Shown: piece by piece, positions 20,588 through 31,396 of the stretch | How positions within the stretch are numbered: the stretch's first letter is position 1 | Layout of the letters: each line of letters starts with the position of its first letter | Assembly: GCA_039881045.1 (NCBI GenBank) | Contig: JAYWVB010000042.1 | Span: forward strand, 62,001-126,000 | DNA from: Chaetomium olivaceum | Taxonomy: Eukaryota; Ascomycota; Sordariomycetes; Sordariales; Chaetomiaceae | Direction of reading: 5' to 3' | Length of the DNA: 64,000 bases | Made by a program: the position numbers and the translations under genes | Notes under the pieces: model-generated | Databases searched by the model: none | Seen by the model: the letters and a program-made list of their open reading frames with translations, nothing else | Told to the model about the DNA's origin: nothing

Positions 20588-22762
20588 TCACTGCACCGAC
20601 AAACTCAGAACCCGACTCCTTCCCGCCTTCTGCGCCACCATCCCCGCCACCCACACCTCGACCTCCTCCAGCGCGCGCCGCGGCGTCTTCTTGCGCTTGA
20701 GCAAGAACCCCTGGAGCTCGGCCGGCGAGAACTGGCCCGGCGGGATCTTGGCCGCGAACTGCGAGGCGATGTGCAGGAGCTCGGCCGGCGCGATGGTGCT
20801 GCTCGCGAGGGAGGGGTCGTATTTGTTGTAGAGGGTGAGGTTGAGCGGGGTGGGGGGGGATTTTTTGGTTGTGGCGATGGTGGTGGTGGTGGTGGGTTTG
20901 CTGGGGGTGGTGGTGCTGTCCGTGTTGGGGGGGAGGTAGGGGGAGGTTTCGTTGTCGTTGTTGATGTTGTTGTTGTCGTTGTTGATGTTGTTGTTGTCGT
21001 TGTTGTAGATGTCTCGATCGTGGTCGTCGGTTTCGACTTCGGTGACGCCAGAGACATCCGTCATGTTGCCGTCCTTGGAGGAGGCGACAGAGAACGGCGT
21101 GGGCGGGGCCTCGGAGAAGGGGGTGAGGGGTGGTAAAGGAGAGGAGATATGGTCTGAGAGCGAGAAAGAAGACGGCGGAGTGGAGGTGGAGGTGTTCTCC
21201 GGTTCGTACATGCGCACAAACAACTCCCGTGCCTGTTGTTGGGTGGCGTTGGTGAAGGAGACTTGCAGGTCGACGCGCCCTGGCCGGATGAGGGCTTCGT
21301 CGAGGGCTTGCGGCTTGTTGGTAGTCATGATGAGCACACGGCCCTCATGCGAAGCGACGCCGTCGATTGCGTTCAGCAGGCCGGATAGCGAGATGGACTT
21401 CTTCTCGCCCGCGTCGCCATGCCCCCCGGCTCGCTTGAGTTCGCGGGCGAGGTCCGAGACCTTCCAAACTCTCCCGCCCTTGTGGTGCCTGGACTTCTTC
21501 GGGGACTTCTTCTCTTTGCCGTCGTCCTCCTCCTGCTTCTCCTTGTTCTTGTCGTCGTCCGAAGAGGATGAAGATGAAGACTCGGACTCGTCCTCGGCAC
21601 GTTTGAGCCCGGCCGTGTCGATATCTTCGAGCAGGACCACACAACGCCGGGGGAGTGAGGTAAAGAGACCCAGCAAGTCTTCCTCCGTCAGGGTGGGATC
21701 CAGAAGAGAGATGACGTAGATATCGAGACCAAATACACCAGCTAGGGCAAATGAAAGTGAGGTCTTGCCCGTACCCGGTGGGCCGTGGAACAGGTAGCCG
21801 CGACGGAGGGGGATTCCGCGGTTGGCGTACCATCGCGGGGTGGCAGGGTGAAGGTATTCGTTCATGTCGGAAAGAATGCGGATCTTTTGCTCATCGTCGA
21901 GGACCACGGTCTGCATGGGGCGGACCGGGCGGTTGGCGACCTGCTGCCACGAGTGCCGATGGCCGTAGCGGCGCATGCCTTGGGCGGCTGGGCGTCTGAC
22001 GATGGTTTTGGCTTGGTGGTCGAGGTAGTACTGCTCCTTGGCGTGCTGCAGGAGCTGCTTGATCGGCTCAGGAGACCGGCCGAAACACGAAAACACCAGA
22101 ATCTCCTTGTCCTTGAACTGGGGCATGCCGTTTCCTCCGGCCGAAGGGTCGAACAAGGCCTCTTGCCTCCTGTTCAGCTTGAAATACCGACCCTTCCACC
22201 AAAAGCTATGCAAGCCCAGAGCTGGCGTGAAGCGGGGGGGCGCCTTGGCTTCCTGGGTCGAGAAGTTGAGGAAGACGTCGGAACCATCGGCCGACACCCT
22301 GCCAGTCATGAGCTCCGACTCGTCTTCCTCCTCCCACGCCCCTTTCGATGCCGTCTCGGCAGTGAGAGAGCGAGAGTCGACCATCTTGGGCTGGGATGCA
22401 AGCCACTTCATCATGTGGAAATAAATGTCGTCCGAGTTGCTGACCTCGATATCCGCCATGAAATACCGTCGAGCAAGGGTGAAGAAGCCCGTGTAGAGCT
22501 GCATCCAGACTTTGTTGGCGGCCCAGAACAGGCCAACCACGGTCAGGATGTAAGTTGGATCGATGCCGAGATGATTCCCCGTGAGATTGTAAAAGACCAT
22601 GAATAGCTTCATCAGCGGGTTGAACTGGAACCCGAGCAGGGGCGACAGACTGTCGAGGAGGCCATCCGGAAGACCACTGGCACTCTCGGAACCATTGGCA
22701 CCACGGCTAGTATTGGATACGAGGGTGGGCAGAGCGCCTCGTATGAAGTTGCTGAAGTCCAT
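20588..22762 (-). CDS. BCS1-type mitochondrial AAA ATPase
   Basis: One uninterrupted exon of 724 residues. A membrane segment near residues 70-86 (YILTVVGLFWAANKVW) precedes the BCS1 N-terminal domain (about 90-290). The AAA domain follows: Walker A GPPGTGKTS at 327-335, Walker B CVVLLEDID at 374-382, then GLLNAIDGVASHEGRVLIMTTN and RPGRVD. Bcs1 inserts the Rieske Fe-S protein into complex III at the mitochondrial inner membrane, but fungi carry several BCS1 paralogs, so this one may act elsewhere. It is far longer than yeast Bcs1 (about 456 residues). A charged Ser/Asp/Lys insert (about 388-455) follows Walker B, and an Asn/Asp/Thr-rich low-complexity segment (about 520-660) precedes the conserved C-terminal helices. 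The Asn-rich part is encoded by an imperfect 21-bp DNA repeat near 20954-21010. Confidence 0.88.
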   Translation of the reverse strand: MDFSNFIRGALPTLVSNTSRGANGSESASGLPDGLLDSLSPLLGFQFNPLMKLFMVFYNLTGNHLGIDPTYILTVVGLFWAANKVWMQLYTGFFTLARRYFMADIEVSNSDDIYFHMMKWLASQPKMVDSRSLTAETASKGAWEEEDESELMTGRVSADGSDVFLNFSTQEAKAPPRFTPALGLHSFWWKGRYFKLNRRQEALFDPSAGGNGMPQFKDKEILVFSCFGRSPEPIKQLLQHAKEQYYLDHQAKTIVRRPAAQGMRRYGHRHSWQQVANRPVRPMQTVVLDDEQKIRILSDMNEYLHPATPRWYANRGIPLRRGYLFHGPPGTGKTSLSFALAGVFGLDIYVISLLDPTLTEEDLLGLFTSLPRRCVVLLEDIDTAGLKRAEDESESSSSSSSDDDKNKEKQEEDDGKEKKSPKKSRHHKGGRVWKVSDLARELKRAGGHGDAGEKKSISLSGLLNAIDGVASHEGRVLIMTTNKPQALDEALIRPGRVDLQVSFTNATQQQARELFVRMYEPENTSTSTPPSSFSLSDHISSPLPPLTPFSEAPPTPFSVASSKDGNMTDVSGVTEVETDDHDRDIYNNDNNNINNDNNNINNDNETSPYLPPNTDSTTTPSKPTTTTTIATTKKSPPTPLNLTLYNKYDPSLASSTIAPAELLHIASQFAAKIPPGQFSPAELQGFLLKRKKTPRRALEEVEVWVAGMVAQKAGRSRVLSLSVQ

Positions 22763-25260
22763 GGGAGTGGGGGGCGTGTAGCCAGCGAAGTGCTGGGGGG
22801 GTTGAGGGGTGAAGGACAGCCGATAAGACTTGGGCTGAGTCCGTAGGGTTGGGGAGTAACTATGGTCTATGTTACGCCGACTCGGGAATAGCCACGATGC
22901 CGTGTTGAGAGACGAAGGATTACCGATCTGGGAGAAGTGGCAAGGTCCTTATACTTTTCGGGCGGACGGTGTGTGAGCCACGACCGCAAAAGGTAGTTAG
23001 TATGTAAACCAACGGCTGCCTCACTCGATTGGCGGCCGCTGGGGATCTGACCCTCTCATTCCCGGCCGAGGGCGTCGTCGTGGCAAAAGAAAACAAGGTG
23101 TGATAGAAAAGCAGACCGCAGAGCCGGGATAGGTGGCCGGCACTTTGATACTTCTGTCGTACAAGCGGGATCACGACGTCAACAGTACACAGTCAGTCCT
23201 ACCCTCCAGCGACTTAATTTTCTCCTTTGTGCGCACCAGATAGCATCAGAGACGCCAGAAATTCCCGTCTGCACATATCCTTAGTAGCTGGCTTAAACAG
23301 CGCGAGGACGGAGTAGCCGACCTCGTGTTGGGCTTGGGGAAGTTCCCTCCCCTGTTGTTGTCATCGGAAAGAGTCATCCACTCTCCACATAAACAAACAA
23401 CTGAAAGCATGACACGCGCCCCAACGATGTGTGTGTCAGAACGCGTGATCTGAGGGACACCTATACAGGCCATTTTAAGCGGTTGGGCCGGCAGGCCGGA
23501 CAGATAGGCCCGGACGAGAGAGGGGGGATCAAGGCATCAAGGACCTCCTGCTCTGTCTCCGGGGCCGGGTCCCTGGGGATTTGTGGCCGCATAGTCATGG
23601 GCCGGTTGGTTCGGTAGGGGCTTCTCTCTGCGGCCTAGTCAAGCGGACGGCAGTCGGGCCACCAACTCATCGTCCTCTCCGTCCAATGACTGGTTTTCGA
23701 CACAGGTTCGTCGAAAACCTCGTGCCTGAGGTTAAGGCATCAACGGTCCGTCCTCGACCGCTGTTATACCTGCCAAATCCGTCCACGTCGTTCCCGTGTT
23801 GCTGGAAGATTTGTTCGTTCCTTTCGAATGTCTCACCAAACTGCCGGGACCAACGAGGCTGTCTGGGGGACACCGACCAACTGGCAGCGAGTTGGAGGAA
23901 GCCAAGAAGCCAACGACAACCGACCCAGAGCCACTCGTGGGCGGACAAAGAAGCGGATTGGCCCCCAACCTGAGTTCATGGAACCGGGAAATTATGACAA
24001 GCCCCATGGCAACGCGCGAGTGACATCGCCTCCGGTGACGAGTCAAGAGGCAAGACGTCGGAAATCAGCTGTCCAATGAAATGATGGTCGAGGGCGTTGT
24101 TGTGGCTGTGTATCGCCTCTGTTGAGACACGGCCTCGAAATGGGGGTTGGCCTCAAAAGAAGGTGACATACTCGGCTCAAGCATGGGGTGGTATCGGTGG
24201 TATCCAGCCATGCGCAGGCGATGTGCAGGCGATGTGCAGACGATGGAGGGGTCAGTTTGGGGAGAGCTGAAGAGGTTCTGGGTTGCAGTGAGTGGCCTAG
24301 CGTTCTGGGGTAAATGAGGGTACAGAACTGAAGCAAATAGTTACATGAATTCTTAACAGATTTGCCTGGTATAATGGAGAGTTCCTGTTAGGGAGATAGT
24401 TTCTAGGGCTCAGCCCCACCATACATCCCACCGCCCTAAATGCAAGTCATTCCAGGCTGACCAGGTCCCTGGACCGTTCTGAAACGCAACACTAACCCAG
24501 CCCAAACCCCCAATTAACTCGACCGACCATTCATTCGGTGCCTTCCTAAAACCGATGGTTTTCTGCATGACGACGACGACTGATCGTCCATTCACCCACA
24601 CAGCTGAAAGAGTTCATACCTCCCCAAGGCAGACATTGAGACAACAAGCGAGTTATCGGCCGCTGATGGCCCCAAATTCAGCCTAGATATTTATGCCGAA
24701 TGTTTTAGGAAGGGTCGCGGCCACGGGGCCGGGCATGGAACGAAACACCAAAATAATATCGACATGTCGACATGGGAAATACCCGACCTTCTACAAAATG
24801 TCACACTCCCTCTGTACATAGCAGGGATCGTCACAACAACAGAAGCTCAGCACTACCAACACGGCCGCTTGAGCTTCTTGGCGGACAGACAACTCAGACA
24901 GTCGCCGGACATATGGAACACAAGTCACGGCCTCGATAGCCACAGCAATGTTGACTGGCGTGCATAGTCGACTTTCCATTGGTTATCCGCGAGTCGTCGA
25001 CCACCCCCGTTCGGAGAACTTCCTTTATGGTGTCGCGGCTCACAACATGGCCTTGTCGGCTCAGAGCCGGATCCTCCCACCCATGTTACCTCTAGATTGA
25101 TAAGCCGCGATCTGAACCAACTAAGCACCTCCTGGGTAGGTATGCAATGCAGCTTACTCGCAGCTGGCTGCACACATCGTGGCCCAACACCTCCAACAGC
25201 AGCAACACCTGCCAACCGCCTTACCACCAGCAGCAGCTAGATAGATCGCTCGTAAATCAA
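22763..25260. other. Intergenic, 2.5 kb, mostly empty
   Basis: Lies upstream of the BCS1-type gene and downstream of the asparaginase gene. Apart from the weak ORF at 23828-24079 I see no coding signal. Short clusters such as GCAGGCGATGTGCAGGCGATGTGCAG (24214-24240, an imperfect 12-bp direct repeat) are visible. No tRNA or transposon ends were recognised. Confidence 0.5.
23828..24079 (+). CDS. Small hypothetical protein, 83 residues
   Basis: An ORF from ATG 23828 to TGA 24077-24079 encodes a hydrophilic, disordered-looking protein rich in Asn, Thr, Pro, Arg and Gly (begins MSHQTAGTNEAVWGTP, ends SQEARRRKSAVQ). The composition is even and not repetitive, unlike a random frame in a GC-rich stretch, but I recognise no family. 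No intron is required. It sits alone in a 2.5-kb gene-poor stretch. It could be a lineage-specific small protein or chance. Confidence 0.3.
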   Translation: MSHQTAGTNEAVWGTPTNWQRVGGSQEANDNRPRATRGRTKKRIGPQPEFMEPGNYDKPHGNARVTSPPVTSQEARRRKSAVQ

Positions 25261-27348
25261 TCAACCAACGATCTTCCCCGTGTCCCCCGTCAACAACGGC
25301 CGAGGAGGCTCCGCCAGACCCAACCCGGGCCCTTCAGCACCACTACCACCACCATCACTAGCCGCCCCCACACCCTCCTCTTGAGCAGCCGCTGCAGCAG
25401 CAGCCTCGCCCTTGCCGCTACCATCTCCAGGCCGCCCTTCGGGAGTACGATCGGGGGAAACCGCCCTACTGGTTCCCTGACTCGGCACCCTGCTGCCCTC
25501 GCCCTTGAGCTCGTTGTCCAGCCAGAGGTGCGCGCCGGCCTCCTTAAGCAGACGCACGCACTCGGCATTCCCGACCTTCTCGGCGAGGTACAGCGGGGTG
25601 TTGCCGGCGCGGTTGCGGGCATGGACGCTGGCCCCCCGCGTGAGCAGGTCGCGCAGCACGAGTGGCTCGGGGCCGACGGCGGCCAGGTGCAGCGCCGTGT
25701 TGCCGGCGTAGTCGGCGCGCTTGGTCAGCTGGTGGTTGAACTCGTCGCCCTCGATCATGTCGCGCACCGTGCGCAATTCGCCGTTACGGATCGCGTAGCC
25801 TAGTGCTGTGAACGCCGTCTCTGTAGTTGGGGGAAAGCGAAAAAAAGCAATAGTGTCAGCTTGTGGTTTTACCTAGTAGCGAGCTTTTTTTTATTTATCG
25901 CAATGTGGACCAAGGAGAGAGGGGAGGGGAACAAGTGGGACAAGTAGAAGAAGGGGCCGTACCGGCCGAGGTGAGTCTGTCCACGACAGAATCGACGCTC
26001 CCCGCGGGGTGGGAGAAGGACGTCAGCGCCATCTCGGTCATCTCCCCGCGCATCGACTGCGCCATCTTGGCTGTTACTTCGTTATATTTCCACTCGGGCA
26101 GCGCGAGCAGGTAGGAAAGCTTGGTTAGTGCCGCCTCGGTGGTCAGGTCGTGGCCGAAAACGACACCGGCGCGGCCGAGCGCGGTGGCGGGGGCGTAGAG
26201 CGGGGACACGAACCCGTTGGTGCACTGGCTGACGTTGACGATGACGATGCCGCGCTCGACGGCGTCACGGATCACCTTGGTGAGGCTCCCGTCCACGCCG
26301 CCGGGGGCGTTGCCCATGCCGAAGGTCTCGAGGATCAGCCCGCGGAGGTTCGGCGCCCTAAGCACAGAGTCCACCATCTCGGGCTTGATCCCCGGGAAGA
26401 TACGCAGGCAGGCCACGTGGGCCGTGTCCAGGTACTTGGTCACGCGGAAGCCGGCGATGCTGGTCGGCCGCCGCACCAAGCCCCAGTTAACGTCAACGCC
26501 TAGCGACGTCACCTTGGCCAGCGGCGCGCAGTTGGGGCTGTCGAAGGCCTCGAACGACGACGCCGACACCTTGGTGGTGCGGTTGCCGCGGAAGAGGGTA
26601 TGGTGGAAGAAGAGGCAGACCTCGGGGATGACGAAGGTGCCCGCGATGATGAGCGACCCCAAGAGGTTGTCGACGGCGTCGGACTGCAGCGCGAAGATGG
26701 ACGCCTGGGAGCCCGTCAGGATGACGGGCTTGCCGAGGTCGGCCATCATGAAGGACAGCGCCGACGCCGTGTAGGCGAGCGAGTCGGTGCCGTGCAGCAC
26801 CACGAAGCCGTCGAAGATGTGGTAGTTCTCCTTGATGGTCATGGCGATCTCGGTCCAGCCCGTCGACGAGATGGAGCTCGAGTCGAGCAGCGGCTGGAAC
26901 TCGAGGATGCCGTAGCGTATGTGCCGCGAGTAGGCGCTCGGCGGCGTGCGCAGGCTGTCAAGGGCCAGCTTGACGCCGTTCTTGTAGGCGTGGATCTTGA
27001 CTGGGTGTCGTTAGTATGTGTTAGTTTGAGGGGGCCAAAAACGGCCGTTTTCGTGGTTTGTGTGTTGCAGCTAGTCAACGAAAGACAGGCCTTCGCTCTT
27101 AGCGGTCGTTGGTTCTCGAAATACGTGCTTTACCACGGCGGTGTATCTTTGCGTGATCTCCTAAACTTACCTGAAGGTGAAGAGTTATCGTTGAACGATG
27201 GGCGAGGTGCCATGGCATTCTCGAGGAAGCCCGTCATGGGAACCAGACCGTCTGCTGAAGGTTAGGTTGCATGCAGATTGTCCCGCCGGTCATGATGATG
27301 AGCACCCGGGACTCTGGGTAGCGAGAATCGGGGTTTGTCCCCCTCCAT
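25261..27348 (-). CDS. L-asparaginase with C-terminal ankyrin repeats
   Basis: Three exons: about 27171-27348, 25963-27000 and 25261-25820; about 589 residues after corrections. The asparaginase domain has VLIIMTGGTICMQ with the catalytic Thr near the N-terminus, VLHGTDSLAYTASALSFM with the second catalytic motif, and KPVILTGSQ, FNGN-type substrate loops and QCTNGFV. The enzyme hydrolyses asparagine to aspartate and ammonia. Exon 3 adds ankyrin repeats (YAGNTALHLAAVG, NRAGNTPLYLAEKVGN), an arrangement known from ASPG-type asparaginases. No signal peptide is seen, so a cytosolic enzyme is likely. Two defects lie in exon 1: a 5-bp tandem duplication (AACCT twice on the coding strand, 27259-27268) right after the GGTICMQP motif, and another frame slip near 27333. 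The start (ATG 27348) is therefore uncertain; ATG 27366 is an alternative. Confidence 0.85.
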
Positions 27349-28827
27349 GAGCAATGTTCCACCCATCTTGGGTTGAGGACGAGCAGAGTTTGGTGAGAAG
27401 TCGAGTGTTTCTGAGGGTGCAGAAATGGAAGCGAGCGGACTTCTCGCCTGCCACTCGGTTCCTGATCTTAAAACGTTTCCAAAATAAGCACTGTGCTAGG
27501 ACTGCTCTGTTTTATCTGAGAAACAGTAGAAAATGAGCAAGATAGGTCACAAGATCGTGAAATAAGGCTCTTTGTCAACTTCGACACAGTAGGTGACGAT
27601 GGTGTTCGATCTGAATTATGCCCCGGGGTTCCTTGACGAGAAATTCTGATCGCGTGGAATGCCAACCTTAAGGTTTCCAAAGATAAACAAACTCAACATG
27701 GCAAACCCCTTGCAGACCGATGACGGGACGAAATAAACTACTGGAGAAGCGGTAGTCACGCGCCCATCGAATTCCCAGATCTCTTAGCTAACAGAAAGTC
27801 AATTGCGGATCGCCCCGGACAGAACCAGGATCCGGGAGCCGTTGGCAGCCGCTGTGAAAATTCTCGGTAGGGCATCAGCACCGACTTCGGGCTGCTTCGT
27901 CATGGGTCGGTAATGCACCGATGCATTGTTGTAGAAGGAGATAAGGCAGGGCCAGCAGTTTTGGCGGCGGTGGGCTCGGTGAAGACCGGTCAGGGTTGCC
28001 GGGGATTCCTCGTAGACGGACTTGTCTCGGAAACCCGATAACGGACGGGCCTTGCATTTATTGCGTTGGCGGTCACGGTCGGTCACGAATTGGGATATAT
28101 GAGGCTCGATCACGAAATTGGGAGAGGAAGCGGGAAGGTAAAATTGGTAGGCAGTCAGAGCCGACGGTGGGCTGATCGATGATTATTCTAGTTTTCTCAC
28201 CTTGCTGGAGAAATCATGGCGCGCTGGCGGTGGTTGGGTGTAAGTGGTAAGAGAGTAGGAATTTTGTAGAAACACCTCCAATTAGGTACCTTGTGCAGAT
28301 TATTATCCACCTACCTTAGGTCCCGAGGTTCCTGAATTCTGCGCCGCCGCCAAGAGAACCGTTGAGGAGCGGGATCCAAATGCAAATCGGGTAACTAGTT
28401 TCTACTGGTACACAACAGACCTGACACTGGAAAGGAAAGCCGTGATTCAACGGTTCTAGATCAATTCAAGGCCGGGGTGTTCTCGGCCCGGGATTCGGCA
28501 ATGGGAGCCAGGTGCCGTGGTGCCCAGACTTCAGCGAACTGAAGCGACAGAAAATGCAACCGCCCTGGACCCCACGTCTTGGCAGGGCCCCGCTGTTCAT
28601 CCAACCCCTCCGACTGAACAATTTGTGAATGCCAAGGCCTGCACAACTTTTCGCAACAGGGCGGGACCTGCGCCGTGTTAGTCGCTAGACACAGTGGGCA
28701 ACTAGAAGAATTTTTCTTCCATCCCACCCTATTTCACCCAGCGGTCGGCATCATTGTGGTTCCAGAGCTCTTCCCATTCTTCTTCCACCCAAGATAATCC
28801 CATACCAACCAAAAAGCCACCGCAAAA
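27349..28827. other. Divergent intergenic region
   Basis: Shared upstream DNA of the asparaginase (-) and Vps75-like (+) genes, 1.48 kb. ORFs of 60-104 codons occur on the minus strand but none reads like a protein. No other element recognised. Confidence 0.5.
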
Positions 28828-29962
28828 ATGGCCGCCACTATCGAAGAAACCCCTGTCAGCTACGAGGAGCTTTCGGACCTCGAGCAGGAGTTTGATGATG
28901 TCGAGACCGAGATCAGTGAGTTTATGGCCGTTTGATGTCATTGAGCACAGAGTGCTAACGCAATATCCCAAGTCCGCCAGCAGTACACCCCCTCTCCAAG
29001 CCGCTCTACGCCCGCCGCGCCGAGCTGCTCGCCAAGATCCCCAACTTCTGGGCCCTCGTGCTCGAGCAGGCGCCCATGGACATCGACGAGTACATCCAGC
29101 CGACGGACTCTTCCATCCTCCTGACCTCGCTCAAGAACCTCTCGGTCAGCCGCTTCGAGCTCGACGCCGACGAGAAGAAGGGCGACCCGCGAAGCGTCGC
29201 GATCCGCTTCGAGTTCGCCGAGAATGAGCACTTCGAGGACGCCGTGCTGGAGAAGAAGTTTTGGTGGCGCCAGAGCAAGGACGGCTTTGCCGGCCTCGTC
29301 AGCGAGCCCGTTGAGATCAAGTGGAAGAAGGACAAGGACCTGACCGACGGTCTTCTGGGCCTGGTCAAGGCCGTCTACGACGAGCAGGTGGCCAAGCCCA
29401 AGCAAGAGAAGAAGAAGGGGGCCAAGGCCGAGAAGGTGGTCTTCACCGAGAAGCAGAAGGCGCTCAAGGAGAAGATTGACAAGACCGGCATGGGTGGTGT
29501 CAGCTTCTTCGCATGGTTCGGCTACATTGGCGAGTACGTCTCTGCCGAGGAGAGCAAGGAGGCGGTTGAGGAGGAGAAGGAGGAGCGGAGGAAGCGGAAG
29601 GCTGGTGAGGAGGTGCCCAAGAAGGACGAGGATGAGGAGATGGCCGATGACGATGAGGATGATGACGAGGAGCTCGAGGAGGACCTGGACATCTTCCCCA
29701 TGGGTGATGCAGTTGCCATGGCCATTGCTGATGATCTGTGGCCCGGCGCGCTCAAGTACTTCAGTGAGTTTACCGCTATTGGCTTTTCAACCGAATGGTC
29801 CACTAACCCGTAACAGTCCAAGCCCAGGAGCAGGACGGCATGAGCGAGCTCGACTTTGAGACGGACGATGAGGATGAGGATGAGGATGACGAAGAGGCCG
29901 AGGGCGCCGACAGGCCGCAGAAGAAGCAAAAGGGCGGCTGCGCCCACGGCTGCAAGCACTGA
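28828..29962 (+). CDS. NAP-family histone chaperone (Vps75/SET type)
   Basis: Three exons: 28828-28915, 28973-29763 and 29817-29962; 341 residues. A long N-terminal dimerisation helix (YEELSDLEQEFDDVETEI ... LYARRAELLAKIPNFWALV) leads into the NAP earmuff domain (YIQPTDSSILLTSLKNL, IRFEFAENEHFED, LEKKFWWR, GVSFFAWFGY, GDAVAMAIADDLWPGALKYF). A very acidic C-terminus ends in GGCAHGCKH. The short central domain and the acidic tail fit Vps75/SET rather than Nap1. The protein binds H3-H4 or H2A-H2B and, as Vps75, stimulates the acetyltransferase Rtt109. One base is missing in the C5 run at 28988-28992; with it, QQYT continues as PLSKPLYARR and all splice phases close. Confidence 0.88.
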
Positions 29963-31396
29963 GCTGCAACTGCGAAGTCTTGTCACGATCACGTCTGCGA
30001 TACCCCTAAACTCTCATGATTTGGACACAGGAAGTTGTTATGAATGATGGATAGACAAAAGTAGCTTGGGAAGCTGCATAGACGAGAGCACTTAGAATGA
30101 AAGTTAGCTCGGGTTTTCGAGAAGTCGGGTTCTATTTGCTTGGCCCATACCTCCTGGTATCAGGCGCCGGCCAAGTCTCGAGGTCATATTCGCCACCATA
30201 CTTGAGCTATTCTGTTTCGATTGTCAACAAACTGTGTGTCATGGTGCGTTAGGGCAGTGAGGCGAGACGCCCAGCTAAATCGCCGAGGGCGCTTAAGAAT
30301 AGGCTGCGTCACTTATCTTGTCTGTTCTCTCTTTTCCTCGGGGATTCTCACTCATTTTTTATTATTCATTTCTCTTGATTTTTGAGGTAGTTTTTATTCT
30401 TCCCTCCTCCTCTTTATTCCTTGTCGTTCCTCGTACCCGATTTCTTTTCTATTTCCTACGTCTCCTTTTTTACGTCTTGAACCCAGTGGATGGTCCAGAT
30501 GTCTTGGCGCAAACGAGAATTCAGGGGTACCCTGTGGGTGGGGGATGTCTCAGACCTCCCTCTCCATCAACACCACCGACTTGGCTCACGACACGTACCA
30601 TGGCAACAAGAATAGCAGAGATCCTCGCTTAACGCAGGGAAGCTCCCTCTTCAACCCCCGTATATATGGGGTTTACTCTGTTTTTTTTTTTTTTTTTTCA
30701 GAATGCCCAGATCATCAACCAGTAGAAACATGATACCCAGCCTGCCGCCCTCGGCAGTGATTTGTGTCACCAGGGGTTCCACCCCCCATCTCGAACTGCA
30801 AGTGTTTCAGCCTCTCTTGTCTTCCAGAGCGCCCGCACCATGACACCACGGTACCCGACGTTCCGGGTACCAAGACACCAGGGGATTCGAGGTAGCCCTT
30901 GGCTTGGGGCTGTGATGGGACGTTTCCTTGGATGTACGCGTCCCTACCCGGACTAGTTGGGAGTTTCCATGTCACTTGGTCCAGCTCTTCTTCCTCTCAC
31001 ACTCTCTTCTGTTTCCACTTCAACCTTACCTTTCTTCTGGATCCGTTTGTTGGACCACACACAGTCTATGGCAACTAGTTGCTAGACTTTCTTTTCTTTC
31101 CATTTCTTCTTTCCTTCCCTTCAATTCGTTCACGCGCTTTGGTCGCTGTTTTTTTGTCGAGGCTGTGCCCTTCCTTTCATTTCATTGATATCACGATACG
31201 ACTCGCAATTGTCGTTTCGTTCGAATACGGTCTCTTATTGTCGGAGTCGTTCATTATTGGGGCTGGTCACCTACTCTCGCCCTATTGTCAGACGACAGTT
31301 GTTCTTCGTTAGCTCCATGAGCAAGCCTCGCTCCCAGACACTCCAGGCTGAACATTGTTCTTCGTCACTCGTTGATTATACGGACACACTGGAATC
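29963..31396. other. Intergenic with long pyrimidine-rich leader
   Basis: After the Vps75-like 3' UTR the sequence becomes T/C-rich (30310-30480 and 30985-31180), as in fungal promoters of highly expressed genes. A T18 tract (30681-30698) followed by CAG looks like a 3' splice site in the 5' leader of the GH76 gene. No coding ORF is supported. Confidence 0.5.
30681..30698 (+). repeat. Homopolymer T18 followed by CAG
   Basis: Eighteen consecutive T residues directly followed by CAG. Given the plus-strand GH76 gene 700 bp downstream, this may be the polypyrimidine tract of a 5'-UTR intron; no transcript data support that here. Confidence 0.6.

Noticed and set aside
21785..22606. 273-codon plus-strand ORF opposite BCS1
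   Set aside because: Antisense shadow of an intact 724-residue gene.
25147..25803. 218-codon plus-strand ORF opposite the ankyrin exon
   Set aside because: Antisense to conserved ankyrin repeats; no family sequence of its own.
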